Source: JBFHQE01 sp041592335 (GTDB lineage Bacteria > Pseudomonadota > Gammaproteobacteria > Thiohalobacterales > Thiohalobacteraceae). From it: DNA of 43,557 bases. Location of the stretch: NCBI GenBank assembly GCA_041592335.1, contig JBFHQE010000021.1, positions 1-43,557 of the forward strand, given 5' to 3'. The first letter of the stretch is position 1; each line of letters begins with the position of its first letter. Shown here in pieces: positions 33,615 through 41,704 of the stretch. Made by a program: the position numbers and the translations under genes. The notes below the pieces were generated by a model that was not told the DNA's origin, did not search any database, and was given only the letters and a program-made list of their open reading frames with translations.

Positions 33615-34764
33615 CTGGCCAAAGCCGGATGCCGCTGCGGCGGCGCTCAGTGAGTCACTTCAAAACCGCATAAAACAGGCGATCGAAGCACAGTCGTTGA
33701 GCTTTGCGCAATACATGGAAATGTGTCTCTACGCGCCGGGGTTGGGGTATTACAGTGCCGGTGCGCGCAAGTTTGGCGAGGCCGGCGACTTTGTGACCGC
33801 GCCTGAAATCACGCCACTGTTCTCCAGGGCGCTGGCGATCAGCTGTGCGGCGGTGCTGGCGGAGACGGGCGGCGATATTCTCGAACTGGGCGCCGGCAGT
33901 GGCGTAATGGCGCTCGAGCTATTGCGTGCCTTGCAGGCGATGGGGCAGTTGCCGGAGCGTTATCTCATTCTGGAGCGCAGTGCCGATTTGCGTCAGCGGC
34001 AACAGGCGCTGCTGGCGGAGCAGGCGCCGGAGCTGATGTCGCGAGTGGCGTGGCTTGACCAGTTGCCGAGCGAACCCTGGCGGGGCGTGCTGCTTGCCAA
34101 TGAGGTGCTGGATGCCTTGCCGGTGGAGCGTTTCCAGGTTGGACGCGATGGGTTGCGACAGGCATATGTCGTCGAGCGCGACGATGCTTTTTGCGAGGAG
34201 TGGCGACCTGCCGGTGATGCGCTTGCGAACATGTATGAGCGGCATCTGGCCGATCTGTCGCTGGCCGAGGGTTATCAATCGGAGTGCTGTGTGTTGCTGG
34301 AGTCCTGGCTGGCGCAGTTGCATGCCGGTCTTCACCAGGGGGCAATGATCTTTTTCGATTATGGCTCCGTGCGCACGGAGTATTATCATCCGTCCCGCAC
34401 GGCAGGCACGCTGATGTGTCATTATCGGCATCGCGCTCATCCTGATCCTTTTATATTGCAGGGTTTGCAGGACATTACGGCCTATGTGGATTTCTCCGCG
34501 GTTGCCGAGCTGGCCCATGCGGCGGGATTGCGGGTCGCGGGCTTTACTACCCAGGCGCACTACCTGCTGGATGTCGGGCTGGATCGGCTGCTGGCCGATG
34601 TCGAGGTGGACGGTGGTGTTGAGTATCTGAAGGTGGTGCAGGCGCTGAAGCAGTTAATGCTGCCGGGTGAGATGGGTGAGCGGTTCAAGGCAATGTTATT
34701 AACAAAGAATATTGGGGTGTCTGTGCCCGGTTTTCGCGGTCAGGATTTCCGTTCACGCTTATAA
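33583..34764 (+). CDS. SAM-dependent methyltransferase, COG1565 (NDUFAF7-like)
   Basis: About 393 residues; the ATG at 33583 (or a GTG at 33577) lies inside the end of folK, suggesting coupling, but the start is not certain. The N-terminus SFAQYMEMCLYAPGLGYYSAG and GDFVTAPEITPLFSRAL are strong marks of PF02636. The SAM motif is ILELGAGSGVMALELL, and LANEVLDALPVERF and FFDYGS follow. The mitochondrial relative NDUFAF7 methylates an arginine of a complex I subunit; the bacterial substrate is not established. The folK-COG1565 neighbourhood is common, without a known functional reason. Confidence 0.88.
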   Translation: MACSKSTLPSDWPKPDAAAAALSESLQNRIKQAIEAQSLSFAQYMEMCLYAPGLGYYSAGARKFGEAGDFVTAPEITPLFSRALAISCAAVLAETGGDILELGAGSGVMALELLRALQAMGQLPERYLILERSADLRQRQQALLAEQAPELMSRVAWLDQLPSEPWRGVLLANEVLDALPVERFQVGRDGLRQAYVVERDDAFCEEWRPAGDALANMYERHLADLSLAEGYQSECCVLLESWLAQLHAGLHQGAMIFFDYGSVRTEYYHPSRTAGTLMCHYRHRAHPDPFILQGLQDITAYVDFSAVAELAHAAGLRVAGFTTQAHYLLDVGLDRLLADVEVDGGVEYLKVVQALKQLMLPGEMGERFKAMLLTKNIGVSVPGFRGQDFRSRL

Positions 34765-34785
34765 ACATAAAGGTATAAACGCAAG

Positions 34786-35583
34786 ATGGATTGGTTGGAA
34801 ACCGTTGTTCTGGCCCTGTTGCAGGGGTTGACTGAATTTTTGCCGATATCGAGCTCCGCGCATCTGATTTTAGTGCCCCGCGTTGTCGATTGGCCGGATC
34901 AGGGGCTGGCGTTCGACGTGGCGGTGCACCTGGGTACCCTGGCGGCAGTGATGTTGTACTTCCGTGGCGAGCTGATGTTGATGGCGCGGGACTGGTTTGG
35001 GCATTTGCTGGGTAAGGGTAAAACCGCGGAAAGCAATCTTGCCTGGGCCGTATTGTTCGGCACGATTCCGGTGGGGCTGGCGGGTCTGCTGGGGGCTGAC
35101 CTGGTAGAAACGTATCTGCGTTCACCGCTGGTGATTGCGGCGACAACGATTGGTTTTGGCCTGTTGCTGTGGCTGGCGGAGGCGCGCAGCACGCATCAAC
35201 GCGACGAGCACAGTCTGACCTGGAAAGATATCCTGGTGGTCGGTTGTGCGCAGGCGTTGGCGTTGATTCCGGGCACCTCGCGTTCCGGCATCACGATGAC
35301 CGCGGCGCTGTTCCTGGGCTTGACGGCAGACGGCGCGGCGCGCTTCTCGTTCCTGCTGTCGATACCGGTGATTATCCTTGCGGGTGGCTATGAAACCCAG
35401 AAGTTGATCGAAGCGACAGACCCGGTTGACTGGAATGCGCTTATCCTCGGCACCCTGATCTCCGCGCTCAGCGCCTATCTCTGTATTCATTACTTTCTCA
35501 AGCTGTTAGCCCGCATCGGGTTGCTGCCGTTTGTTGCCTATCGTCTCGTGCTGGGTGCGGTGTTGCTGGTAATTTTCGTCTGA
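34786..35583 (+). CDS. uppP: Undecaprenyl-diphosphatase
   Basis: A polytopic inner-membrane enzyme (also called BacA) that dephosphorylates undecaprenyl diphosphate to recycle the lipid carrier for cell-wall and O-antigen synthesis; overproduction gives bacitracin resistance. The 265 residues have about eight hydrophobic helices. Catalytic motifs are LQGLTEFLPISSSAHL near the N-terminus and PGTSRSGITMTAALFLGL. AAAGG lies 12 bp upstream of the ATG, and the gap to the methyltransferase gene is 21 bp, so it may be the last gene of the folB-folK unit. Confidence 0.96.
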   Translation: MDWLETVVLALLQGLTEFLPISSSAHLILVPRVVDWPDQGLAFDVAVHLGTLAAVMLYFRGELMLMARDWFGHLLGKGKTAESNLAWAVLFGTIPVGLAGLLGADLVETYLRSPLVIAATTIGFGLLLWLAEARSTHQRDEHSLTWKDILVVGCAQALALIPGTSRSGITMTAALFLGLTADGAARFSFLLSIPVIILAGGYETQKLIEATDPVDWNALILGTLISALSAYLCIHYFLKLLARIGLLPFVAYRLVLGAVLLVIFV

Positions 35584-35656
35584 TGAGTTGTAAATAAACC
35601 CACGGTTCGGGTGAATTTCCGGTAATATGCGGACTCGTAACAAGGGGTTCTCCGTC

Positions 35657-37645
35657 ATGTCCGACATCCAGTCTTTCTCTCAGCTTGCACTCGTCAAACC
35701 TGTCCTCAAGGTGCTGTCCGAGATCGGCTATGAAGCACCGTCGCCGATTCAGGCCGCGGCCATTCCCGCGCTGCTGGACGGGCATGACATTCTGGGTCAG
35801 GCCCAGACCGGTACCGGCAAGACGGCAGCCTTTGCGTTGCCGTTGTTAAGCCGTATCGATATCAAGCGCAAGGCACCGCAGGTACTGGTGCTGGCACCCA
35901 CGCGTGAACTGGCGATTCAGGTCGCCGAGGCGTTCCAGGTGTATGCGCGCTACCTGGACGATTTTCATGTGTTGCCTATCTATGGCGGTCAGGGTTACGA
36001 CACCCAGCTGCGTCAGCTCAAGCGCGGCGTGCAGGTGGTGGTGGGTACGCCCGGTCGTGTCATGGATCACCTGCGACGCAAGACGCTGCAGCTGGAACAT
36101 CTGCAGGCGCTGGTGCTGGATGAAGCCGATGAAATGTTGCGCATGGGCTTTATCGAAGACGTGGAATGGATACTCGAACACACGCCATCCACGCGACAGA
36201 TTGCGCTGTTCTCGGCGACCATGCCGGATGTGATTCGCAAGGTGGCGCACCGTCACCTGCGTGAGCCGGTGGAAGTACGCATCAAGTCGGAAACCTCCAC
36301 GGTGAAAACCATCGACCAGAACTACTGGCAGGTCACCGGTACGCACAAGCTCGATGCATTGACACGTATTCTGGAAGTGGAAGAGTTCGATGCGGCCATT
36401 ATCTTTGTGCGTACCAAGACCAGCACGGTAGACCTGGCCGAGAAGCTGGAAGCGCGCGGTTATGCCTGTGCCGCATTGAACGGTGATGTCAACCAGGCGA
36501 TGCGTGAACGCACCATTGAACAATTGAAAACCGGCAAGCTCGATATTGTCGTTGCGACCGATGTGGCCGCGCGCGGGCTGGATGTGCCGCGAATCTCGCA
36601 CGTCATCAATTTCGATATCCCAACTGATACCGAAGCTTATGTGCATCGTATTGGCCGTACCGGTCGCGCGGGTCGTTCCGGAAAAGCCATTCTGTTTGTT
36701 GCGCCGCGCGAAATGCGCATGCTGCGCGCGATCGAACGCGCCACCCGGCAGAAGATCGAGCCGATGCATCTGCCGACTGCGCAGGCAGTGAGCGATAAGC
36801 GTATCGCCGAGTTCAAGCAACAGATTCAGGCGGTTCTCGAAACCGAAGACCTCGACTTCTTCCTCGAAATGATTGCCGAGATGATGCATGAGCAGGAAGT
36901 GAGTTCCGATTTTATCGCTGCGGGTCTGGCATACCTGTTACAGAAAGAGCGCCCACTGCAGATGCGGGATAGCGCGAAGCTGGAAAAGGCCATGGCGCAG
37001 GCGGCGCGTGCAGAGAAACAGGGCAGGGATGAAAAACCGCGTCGCGAGAAAACCGAACGTGGCGCGGACAGAAAACGCGAACGCGGTAATCGCGCGACGG
37101 ACGATATCGATATGGTGCGTTACCGCATTGAAGCCGGTAAAAACCATGAAGTATCGGCGCGCGATATCGTCGGTGCTATTGCTAATGAAGCCGGTGTCGA
37201 AAGTCAGTACATCGGCCATATAAAACTCTATGACGACTACAGTACGGTTGAACTGCCGCCGGGCATGCCGGACGACATCTTTGAACATTTGAAGGATGTG
37301 CGGGTGCGCAGTATGAAAATGCGTATCTCGCTGGACGATGGCAGCGCGCCACCAAAGCCTTCGCGCGCTCGCAAGGACGATGCGGGTTCAAAACGTTCGT
37401 CGGCAAAACCAAAGCAGCGGTTTGGCGATGACCGGCCGCCACGCAAGGCGCCGGGCAAAAAACGTAGTTTTGCCAAAGACGACGATAAGCCAGTCAGGCG
37501 TTTCAACGTCAAGGATAAAGATGACGGCGATGGCTCGCGGCCGGTGCGCAAGAAAAAGGTGGCGGCCACGAAAAAAGCGCGCACCAAGAAGCGCCCTTCG
37601 GTGGCGGCACGCAAGGACAAGAAGCGTACCGGTAAATCCAAATAG
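35657..37645 (+). CDS. deaD: DEAD-box ATP-dependent RNA helicase, DeaD/CsdA type
   Basis: 662 residues from the ATG at 35657 (AAGGGG 10 bp upstream; an ATG at 35627 lacks a site). The helicase core shows the Q motif PSPIQAAAIPAL, AQTGTGKT (49-56), PTRELAIQ, GTPGRVMDHL, DEAD in VLDEADEML, SAT, ARGLDVP and HRIGRTGRAGRSG. After it come the DeaD-type linker and an RNA-binding domain (about 490-565, IVGAIANEAGVESQYIGHI). A very basic low-complexity tail of about 90 residues follows. It would unwind structured RNA in ribosome assembly and cold adaptation. The M42-like gene follows after 2 bp. Confidence 0.92.
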   Translation: MSDIQSFSQLALVKPVLKVLSEIGYEAPSPIQAAAIPALLDGHDILGQAQTGTGKTAAFALPLLSRIDIKRKAPQVLVLAPTRELAIQVAEAFQVYARYLDDFHVLPIYGGQGYDTQLRQLKRGVQVVVGTPGRVMDHLRRKTLQLEHLQALVLDEADEMLRMGFIEDVEWILEHTPSTRQIALFSATMPDVIRKVAHRHLREPVEVRIKSETSTVKTIDQNYWQVTGTHKLDALTRILEVEEFDAAIIFVRTKTSTVDLAEKLEARGYACAALNGDVNQAMRERTIEQLKTGKLDIVVATDVAARGLDVPRISHVINFDIPTDTEAYVHRIGRTGRAGRSGKAILFVAPREMRMLRAIERATRQKIEPMHLPTAQAVSDKRIAEFKQQIQAVLETEDLDFFLEMIAEMMHEQEVSSDFIAAGLAYLLQKERPLQMRDSAKLEKAMAQAARAEKQGRDEKPRREKTERGADRKRERGNRATDDIDMVRYRIEAGKNHEVSARDIVGAIANEAGVESQYIGHIKLYDDYSTVELPPGMPDDIFEHLKDVRVRSMKMRISLDDGSAPPKPSRARKDDAGSKRSSAKPKQRFGDDRPPRKAPGKKRSFAKDDDKPVRRFNVKDKDDGDGSRPVRKKKVAATKKARTKKRPSVAARKDKKRTGKSK

Positions 37646-37647
37646 TA

Positions 37648-38706
37648 ATGGACAGCTTTTACGAATTCATTGACCTGCTCAGAATTCTGATTCGACAGCC
37701 CAGCGTCACCGGTGCTGAACATGCGTTTTACCGTGTATTGCAGCGCGAGCTGGAGGAACGTGGTGCCAGCGTCACCTGGTATGAAGGTGTGCTGGTGGCG
37801 CAGGGTAAAGATCCGCATAGCGCCATGTTCTCCTCGCATATTGACCGACACGGGTTGATCTGTACCGGGCCGAATGAATTTCAATATGCGGCCTTTGTTT
37901 CCGGTAACCGTTCCGACCTGTTGGGCAATTCCGTTTCCGAGCAATTGATTCGCAAAATCGTGGATCGTTTTGATGCGACGCCGGTCATGGCCTATGAGCC
38001 CTGGTCGGGTGTGTATCGCGGCTCCGGCATGATCCGTCAGTCCTATATCTGTGAAAATCGCGGCAACCTGATTTTTGAGCTGGAAGGCCTGGAATACCTG
38101 GTGGCCGGCACGCCAGTGGCTTTTGCCGATCGTCTGCGCATTGACGATGGCCTGGTGATGGGGCAACTGGATAACGTGTTGACGGCGGCGATGCTGGTGC
38201 ACCTGTTCGGGTTGGGTTTCCAGGGCACCGCGTTTTTTACCGCGCAGGAAGAGGCGGGTAAGTCCTGGCGTTACCTGCTGGAATGGTTCCGCCGCTTTGG
38301 TCGCAAGACCGATAACCTGGTTGTGCTGGATACCAGTCCCTATCCCGATCGCGAAGCGGCCGGCCAGCAGCAACTGGTATTGCGCAACAAGGACGCCAAT
38401 GCATCCTTCAGTGTCGACATGACGCGGCGCTTGCAAAGTGTCTGCGATTCGCTGGGTATTGCCACGAGTTTCAAAGACGCCTATATCGAGGCGCAGAACG
38501 CGGAGCTTGCCGCGAGTGGTCAGCCATTGAAGTCGCTGGGCAGTACCGAGATGGGGCGTATTGCCATGGCATCAAATGGTCTTGTTCAGGGAACGACGTT
38601 GCAGATTCCAACTACCGGTTATCACACCATGGAAGAGACAGCGTCTATCGCGGATTGCGAGGCCTTCATGAAGGTACTGGTGGAAATCGCGGGTCTTAAT
38701 TCGTAA
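37648..38706 (+). CDS. M42-like zinc aminopeptidase family protein
   Basis: A 352-residue putative di-zinc peptidase. Metal-binding landmarks of the M20/M42/M28 clan appear in order: SSHIDRHGL (His, Asp), GQLDNVLTAA (bridging Asp), FTAQEEAGKSW (catalytic Glu plus ligand Glu), LVVLDTSPYP (Asp) and a C-terminal TGYHTMEE (His). The spacing fits M42 best, although IDRHG replaces the usual LDEVG. It is soluble and cytoplasmic. Its start codon comes 2 bp after the helicase stop, with no independent ribosome binding site, so it should be translated by coupling. A functional link with the RNA helicase is not obvious. Confidence 0.82.
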   Translation: MDSFYEFIDLLRILIRQPSVTGAEHAFYRVLQRELEERGASVTWYEGVLVAQGKDPHSAMFSSHIDRHGLICTGPNEFQYAAFVSGNRSDLLGNSVSEQLIRKIVDRFDATPVMAYEPWSGVYRGSGMIRQSYICENRGNLIFELEGLEYLVAGTPVAFADRLRIDDGLVMGQLDNVLTAAMLVHLFGLGFQGTAFFTAQEEAGKSWRYLLEWFRRFGRKTDNLVVLDTSPYPDREAAGQQQLVLRNKDANASFSVDMTRRLQSVCDSLGIATSFKDAYIEAQNAELAASGQPLKSLGSTEMGRIAMASNGLVQGTTLQIPTTGYHTMEETASIADCEAFMKVLVEIAGLNS

Positions 38707-38794
38707 CGCCGTTCATTTTGAACATCATGAATAACGATGAAATCAGAATGATTAATACGAAAAAGAAAACGATCTGTTTAATGAATTCTTTCAT
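38696..38794 (-). CDS. Possible 32-residue single-pass membrane miniprotein
   Basis: A short frame starting MKEFIKQIVFFFVLIILISS and ending MNGVTN. It has a basic start, one hydrophobic helix (about residues 8-25) and a short polar end, the layout of known bacterial membrane miniproteins. It follows PilZ on the minus strand by 56 bp, and its stop lies inside the last codons of the convergent M42-like gene. There is no good Shine-Dalgarno sequence, which is the main reason for doubt. Confidence 0.4.
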   Translation of the reverse strand: MKEFIKQIVFFFVLIILISSLFMMFKMNGVTN

Positions 38795-38850
38795 GTGTGT
38801 CAGTTAAAACCTTGAAGCAATCTTCTTTCCCGCTTGAGGGGGTAACAAAA

Positions 38851-39204
38851 CTAAGAATTTTCCAGATCTTCCGCCTTACGCGTAAACATGCATTCCTTTA
38901 CCCGCTGGGCGAATTCGGCTGATCTGTCCAGATCCAGTTGCAGTGCAAGGCTGTTACGTACGATTCGAATAATTGTGCAGGTATAAGGTTCTGAGATCTT
39001 GCCGTCATGCAGCGCCAGTGTCAGTTTGACCGACTGGTTTTCTTTTAGATTGTCGGGAAGTTGCCTGAACTTGATCAGTACACCACCCGCACCGATATCG
39101 AGCGTTTCCCCGGCAAGGGTCTCGCCGCCGGGCAGTACAATCTGCATGCATTTGTTCAGTTCAACGCGGTGGCTGTGGCGGCGTTCTGTTTGTGGTGTGC
39201 TCAT
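38851..39204 (-). CDS. PilZ-domain c-di-GMP receptor
   Basis: 117 residues, a single PilZ domain. The two ligand motifs are visible: an RxxxR form in ERRHSHRVEL (residues 8-13) and DIGAGG (about 37-42) for the (D/N)xSxxG motif, with Gly instead of Ser. It should bind cyclic di-GMP and act through protein contacts, as single-domain PilZ proteins do. It lies 33 bp after cca on the same strand and may be cotranscribed with it. The cyclase, phosphodiesterase and this receptor all occur in the window, but not in one operon. Confidence 0.88.
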   Translation of the reverse strand: MSTPQTERRHSHRVELNKCMQIVLPGGETLAGETLDIGAGGVLIKFRQLPDNLKENQSVKLTLALHDGKISEPYTCTIIRIVRNSLALQLDLDRSAEFAQRVKECMFTRKAEDLENS

Positions 39205-39237
39205 CGTTGCTTCCTCAAACGGTAGGGCGCTAGTGTG

Positions 39238-40479
39238 TCACGCTTTATCGGCCGATTGCCACTGGGTCTTGATTTCGCTAATAAGCTTCACGCGTTCGCG
39301 TGCAACGGCTTCGCCAATGGCCGGTCCCTTGAGCCCTTCCGCGACAAACGGCTGCGCATTGACGGCGGCAGCCGCCTCGTATGCCAGGCGGATGTAGTCC
39401 CGCTGCGGATAATCGGCTTCTTCAAATCCGGTGCGGCCGCGACTGTCGGCTTCACAGGCCAGCAGAAATTCGTTCAGTCTTTCTGGGCGGCGGAACGCGT
39501 CCAGTGCTTCCAGTGTCTTTAATAATGTTGCCGGTTTCAGTTCGAAGGCACGATGTGCATGGGTGTGATACTGCGCGACCATCTTACCCAGCTCGCGATA
39601 TTCATTCGGTACCTTGATGCGATCGCAGAGTTCATCGATCAGATGCAGGCCGCGGGTTTCATGGCCGATATGGCGCGGCAGCATCTCTCGCGGTGTTTCA
39701 CCCTTGCCGAGATCGTGCACCAGCGCGGCAAAACGTATCTTCGGTTCTTCGCTTAATTTAACCGCCTGTTGCAGCACCATCATGCAGTGCACGCCAGTAT
39801 CGATTTCCGGATGATGATGGGCGGGCTGCGCGACACCAAACAGCTGGTTGATTTCCGGGTAAACACTTTTCAGTGCGCCGCAATTACGCAGCACTTCGAA
39901 GAAGCGTTCCGGATTGGGTTCCTTCAGGGCCTTCAGTGTTTCCGCCCAGACGCGTTCCGGTACCAGGTAATCGACTTCACCATCCGTCACCATCTTTTTC
40001 ATCAGGCCATGCGTACCGTGCGCGACCTTGAAACCCCAGCGTGCGAAGCGGGCGGCAAAACGGGCGATGCGCAGAATGCGTACCGGGTCTTCGCTGAAGG
40101 CGCTGGAGACATGGCGTAACAAACCCTGATCCAGGTCATCCTTGCCGTGGTAGGGATCAATCAGCTTGCCGTTTTCATCTTCCGCGATCGCATTGATGGT
40201 GAGATCGCGACGCAGCAGGTCCTGTTCCAGCGTGACGCCGGGATCGGCATGGAATTCAAAGCCGGTATAACCGTGGCCGGTTTTGCGTTCCGTGCGCGCC
40301 AGTGCGTATTCCTCCTGGGTTTCAGGGTGCAGGAAAACCGGAAAATCCTTTCCGACCGGGCGAAAACCCCGGGCTTTCATCTCGTCCGGGGTGGCGCCCA
40401 CGACGACCCAGTCCCGTTCTTTCACGGGGAGTCCGAGTAACTTGTCGCGCACCGCGCCACCGACGAGATAGGTTTTCAT
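39238..40479 (-). CDS. cca: Multifunctional CCA-adding tRNA nucleotidyltransferase with HD domain
   Basis: Adds or repairs the 3' CCA of tRNAs. 413 residues, like E. coli Cca (412), class II. The head is YLVGGAVRDKLLGLPVKERDWVVVG; the first metal carboxylate is Glu21 where E. coli has Asp, and Asp23 is kept. RRDLTINAIAED, EDPVRILRIARFAARFARWGF and PERVWAE form the nucleotide site. The C-terminal phosphohydrolase domain has HHHPEIDTGVH, LVHDLGKG and HIGHETRG, so the phosphatase and phosphodiesterase activities should be present. PilZ follows 33 bp on. Confidence 0.95.
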   Translation of the reverse strand: MKTYLVGGAVRDKLLGLPVKERDWVVVGATPDEMKARGFRPVGKDFPVFLHPETQEEYALARTERKTGHGYTGFEFHADPGVTLEQDLLRRDLTINAIAEDENGKLIDPYHGKDDLDQGLLRHVSSAFSEDPVRILRIARFAARFARWGFKVAHGTHGLMKKMVTDGEVDYLVPERVWAETLKALKEPNPERFFEVLRNCGALKSVYPEINQLFGVAQPAHHHPEIDTGVHCMMVLQQAVKLSEEPKIRFAALVHDLGKGETPREMLPRHIGHETRGLHLIDELCDRIKVPNEYRELGKMVAQYHTHAHRAFELKPATLLKTLEALDAFRRPERLNEFLLACEADSRGRTGFEEADYPQRDYIRLAYEAAAAVNAQPFVAEGLKGPAIGEAVARERVKLISEIKTQWQSADKA

Positions 40480-40492
40480 AAGGACGTAGCAT

Positions 40493-40532
40493 AAAGAAAA
40501 GGGGGCGAAGCCGCTATGTGCATCGCCCCCTT
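40493..40532 (-). terminator. Terminator after the NDUFA9-like gene
   Basis: On the minus strand: AAGGGGGCGA (40532-40523), a 14-nt loop, TCGCCCCCTT (40508-40499), continuing into TTCTTT. It lies 25 bp past the stop codon and separates this gene from cca. Confidence 0.8.
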
Positions 40533-40556
40533 CATCAGCGGGTTTAAGACTGGCGC

Positions 40557-41540
40557 TTAGGCCATTTCCTCATCACGGTGCGCGCCCTGGCGCAGGCTGT
40601 GATAGCGGCGGCGCACGCTCAGCTTACCGAGGTAGTTGGGAACCACCGCGTCGATGGAGGTCGGCTGAATGCCGAGTTTTGGCAGTGCATTGATCTCGCA
40701 CACGCTGTCTTTCTGTAACGAATAGAAGTTATCGCGGGTGAAAGGCTTGTTTGGCAGCAGTTCCATCAGGCGCGCCTGCATCAACGAGCGGTTATAGCCC
40801 ATGCGAATGATGCGCCGTTTGATGCCGAGTTGTTCGGCGGTGTATTCAACCAGTTCCTGCAGGGTGTAGACCTTCGGGCCACAGAGGTCGAGATGGCCGC
40901 CAATGGTCTTGTCGTTATTGAGTGACTTGATGAAGGCCTCGACCACATCGCCGACATACACCGGCGCCATGCGCGAGTCCGGGCAGGCCAGCGGGAAAAA
41001 GCCGGGCGCCAGTTTCAACAGGGCCGCAAAGCGATTGAAGAAGCTGTCATCCGGGCCAAAGATTACGGATGGACGGAAGCTGGTGACTTCCAGCCCCTGC
41101 CTGGCGGCGGCGTGCATCATGTCCTCGCCTTCGCCCTTGGTTTTGAGATACAGGCTTTTTTCTTCGCGTGGATAGGCGTTCAGCGCGCTCATGTGCAACA
41201 CGCGGGTGACGCCGTTGACTGCGGCGGCGTTGATAATTTTCTGTGGCAATTCGACGTGCGCGCGACGGTAACGGCTGCCGTCATTGGGCCAGTACTCATT
41301 TAATATGCCGACCAGGTTGATAACGATATCGCAGCCTTCCAGATGCTGGCGCAGGGCGACCGGGTCATGCACATTGCATTCAACCAGTAGGGCATTGGGA
41401 TTGACCAGCAGTTCCTTGTGACGCTCGCGGCGGCGTGTCGGGATGCGAACGAAATGACCGTCGCGGGTCAGGCGGTTAGTTAAATGGCGACCGACAAAAC
41501 CGGTTCCGCCGATGATGGAAATGCACTTGGACTGGCCCAT
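40557..41540 (-). CDS. NAD(P)-binding extended/atypical SDR, complex I NDUFA9-like
   Basis: 327 residues. The N-terminal Rossmann motif is IIGGTGFVGRHL (9-20), followed by RIPTRRRER, whose arginines suggest NADP. VINLVGILNE and HMSALNAYP are typical of the NDUFA9-like group, and the classical YxxxK is replaced by YLKTKGEGE. The region PVYVGDVVEAF is shared with this group. The mitochondrial relative is a structural NADPH-binding subunit of complex I; bacterial free-standing forms have been linked to quinone-related functions without firm proof. A REP element lies upstream, and a strong terminator follows. Confidence 0.85.
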   Translation of the reverse strand: MGQSKCISIIGGTGFVGRHLTNRLTRDGHFVRIPTRRRERHKELLVNPNALLVECNVHDPVALRQHLEGCDIVINLVGILNEYWPNDGSRYRRAHVELPQKIINAAAVNGVTRVLHMSALNAYPREEKSLYLKTKGEGEDMMHAAARQGLEVTSFRPSVIFGPDDSFFNRFAALLKLAPGFFPLACPDSRMAPVYVGDVVEAFIKSLNNDKTIGGHLDLCGPKVYTLQELVEYTAEQLGIKRRIIRMGYNRSLMQARLMELLPNKPFTRDNFYSLQKDSVCEINALPKLGIQPTSIDAVVPNYLGKLSVRRRYHSLRQGAHRDEEMA

Positions 41541-41645
41541 TGGTTCCTGCTCCCGGGATTTCAGGGACTTGAATCTTCGTCAAGCCGCAGGCCGGGGTCA
41601 AGCCCGATGCGCCTATGGGGTTATAACATAAGCCTATTGATGAGG

Positions 41646-41694
41646 TGTAGGAGCGGCCTTGGCCGCGATATTCGCGAGCAAGCTCGCTCCTACA
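41646..41694. repeat. REP element next to slt
   Basis: TGTAGGAGCGGCCTTGGCCG at 41646-41665, then CGATAT, then TCGCGAGCAAGCTCGCTCCT and ACA to 41694. Two inner palindromes (GCGGCCTTGGCCGC and GCGAGCAAGCTCGC) lie within a 10-bp outer inverted repeat TGTAGGAGCG/CGCTCCTACA. It is the inverse-orientation partner of the copy at 32041-32087. Confidence 0.9.
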
Positions 41695-41704
41695 AGGTCA
41701 GCAA

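Noticed and set aside
37237..38436. 399-codon minus-strand frame across the deaD and M42-like genes
   Set aside because: It spans the junction of two well-supported genes in antisense and has no domain signature.
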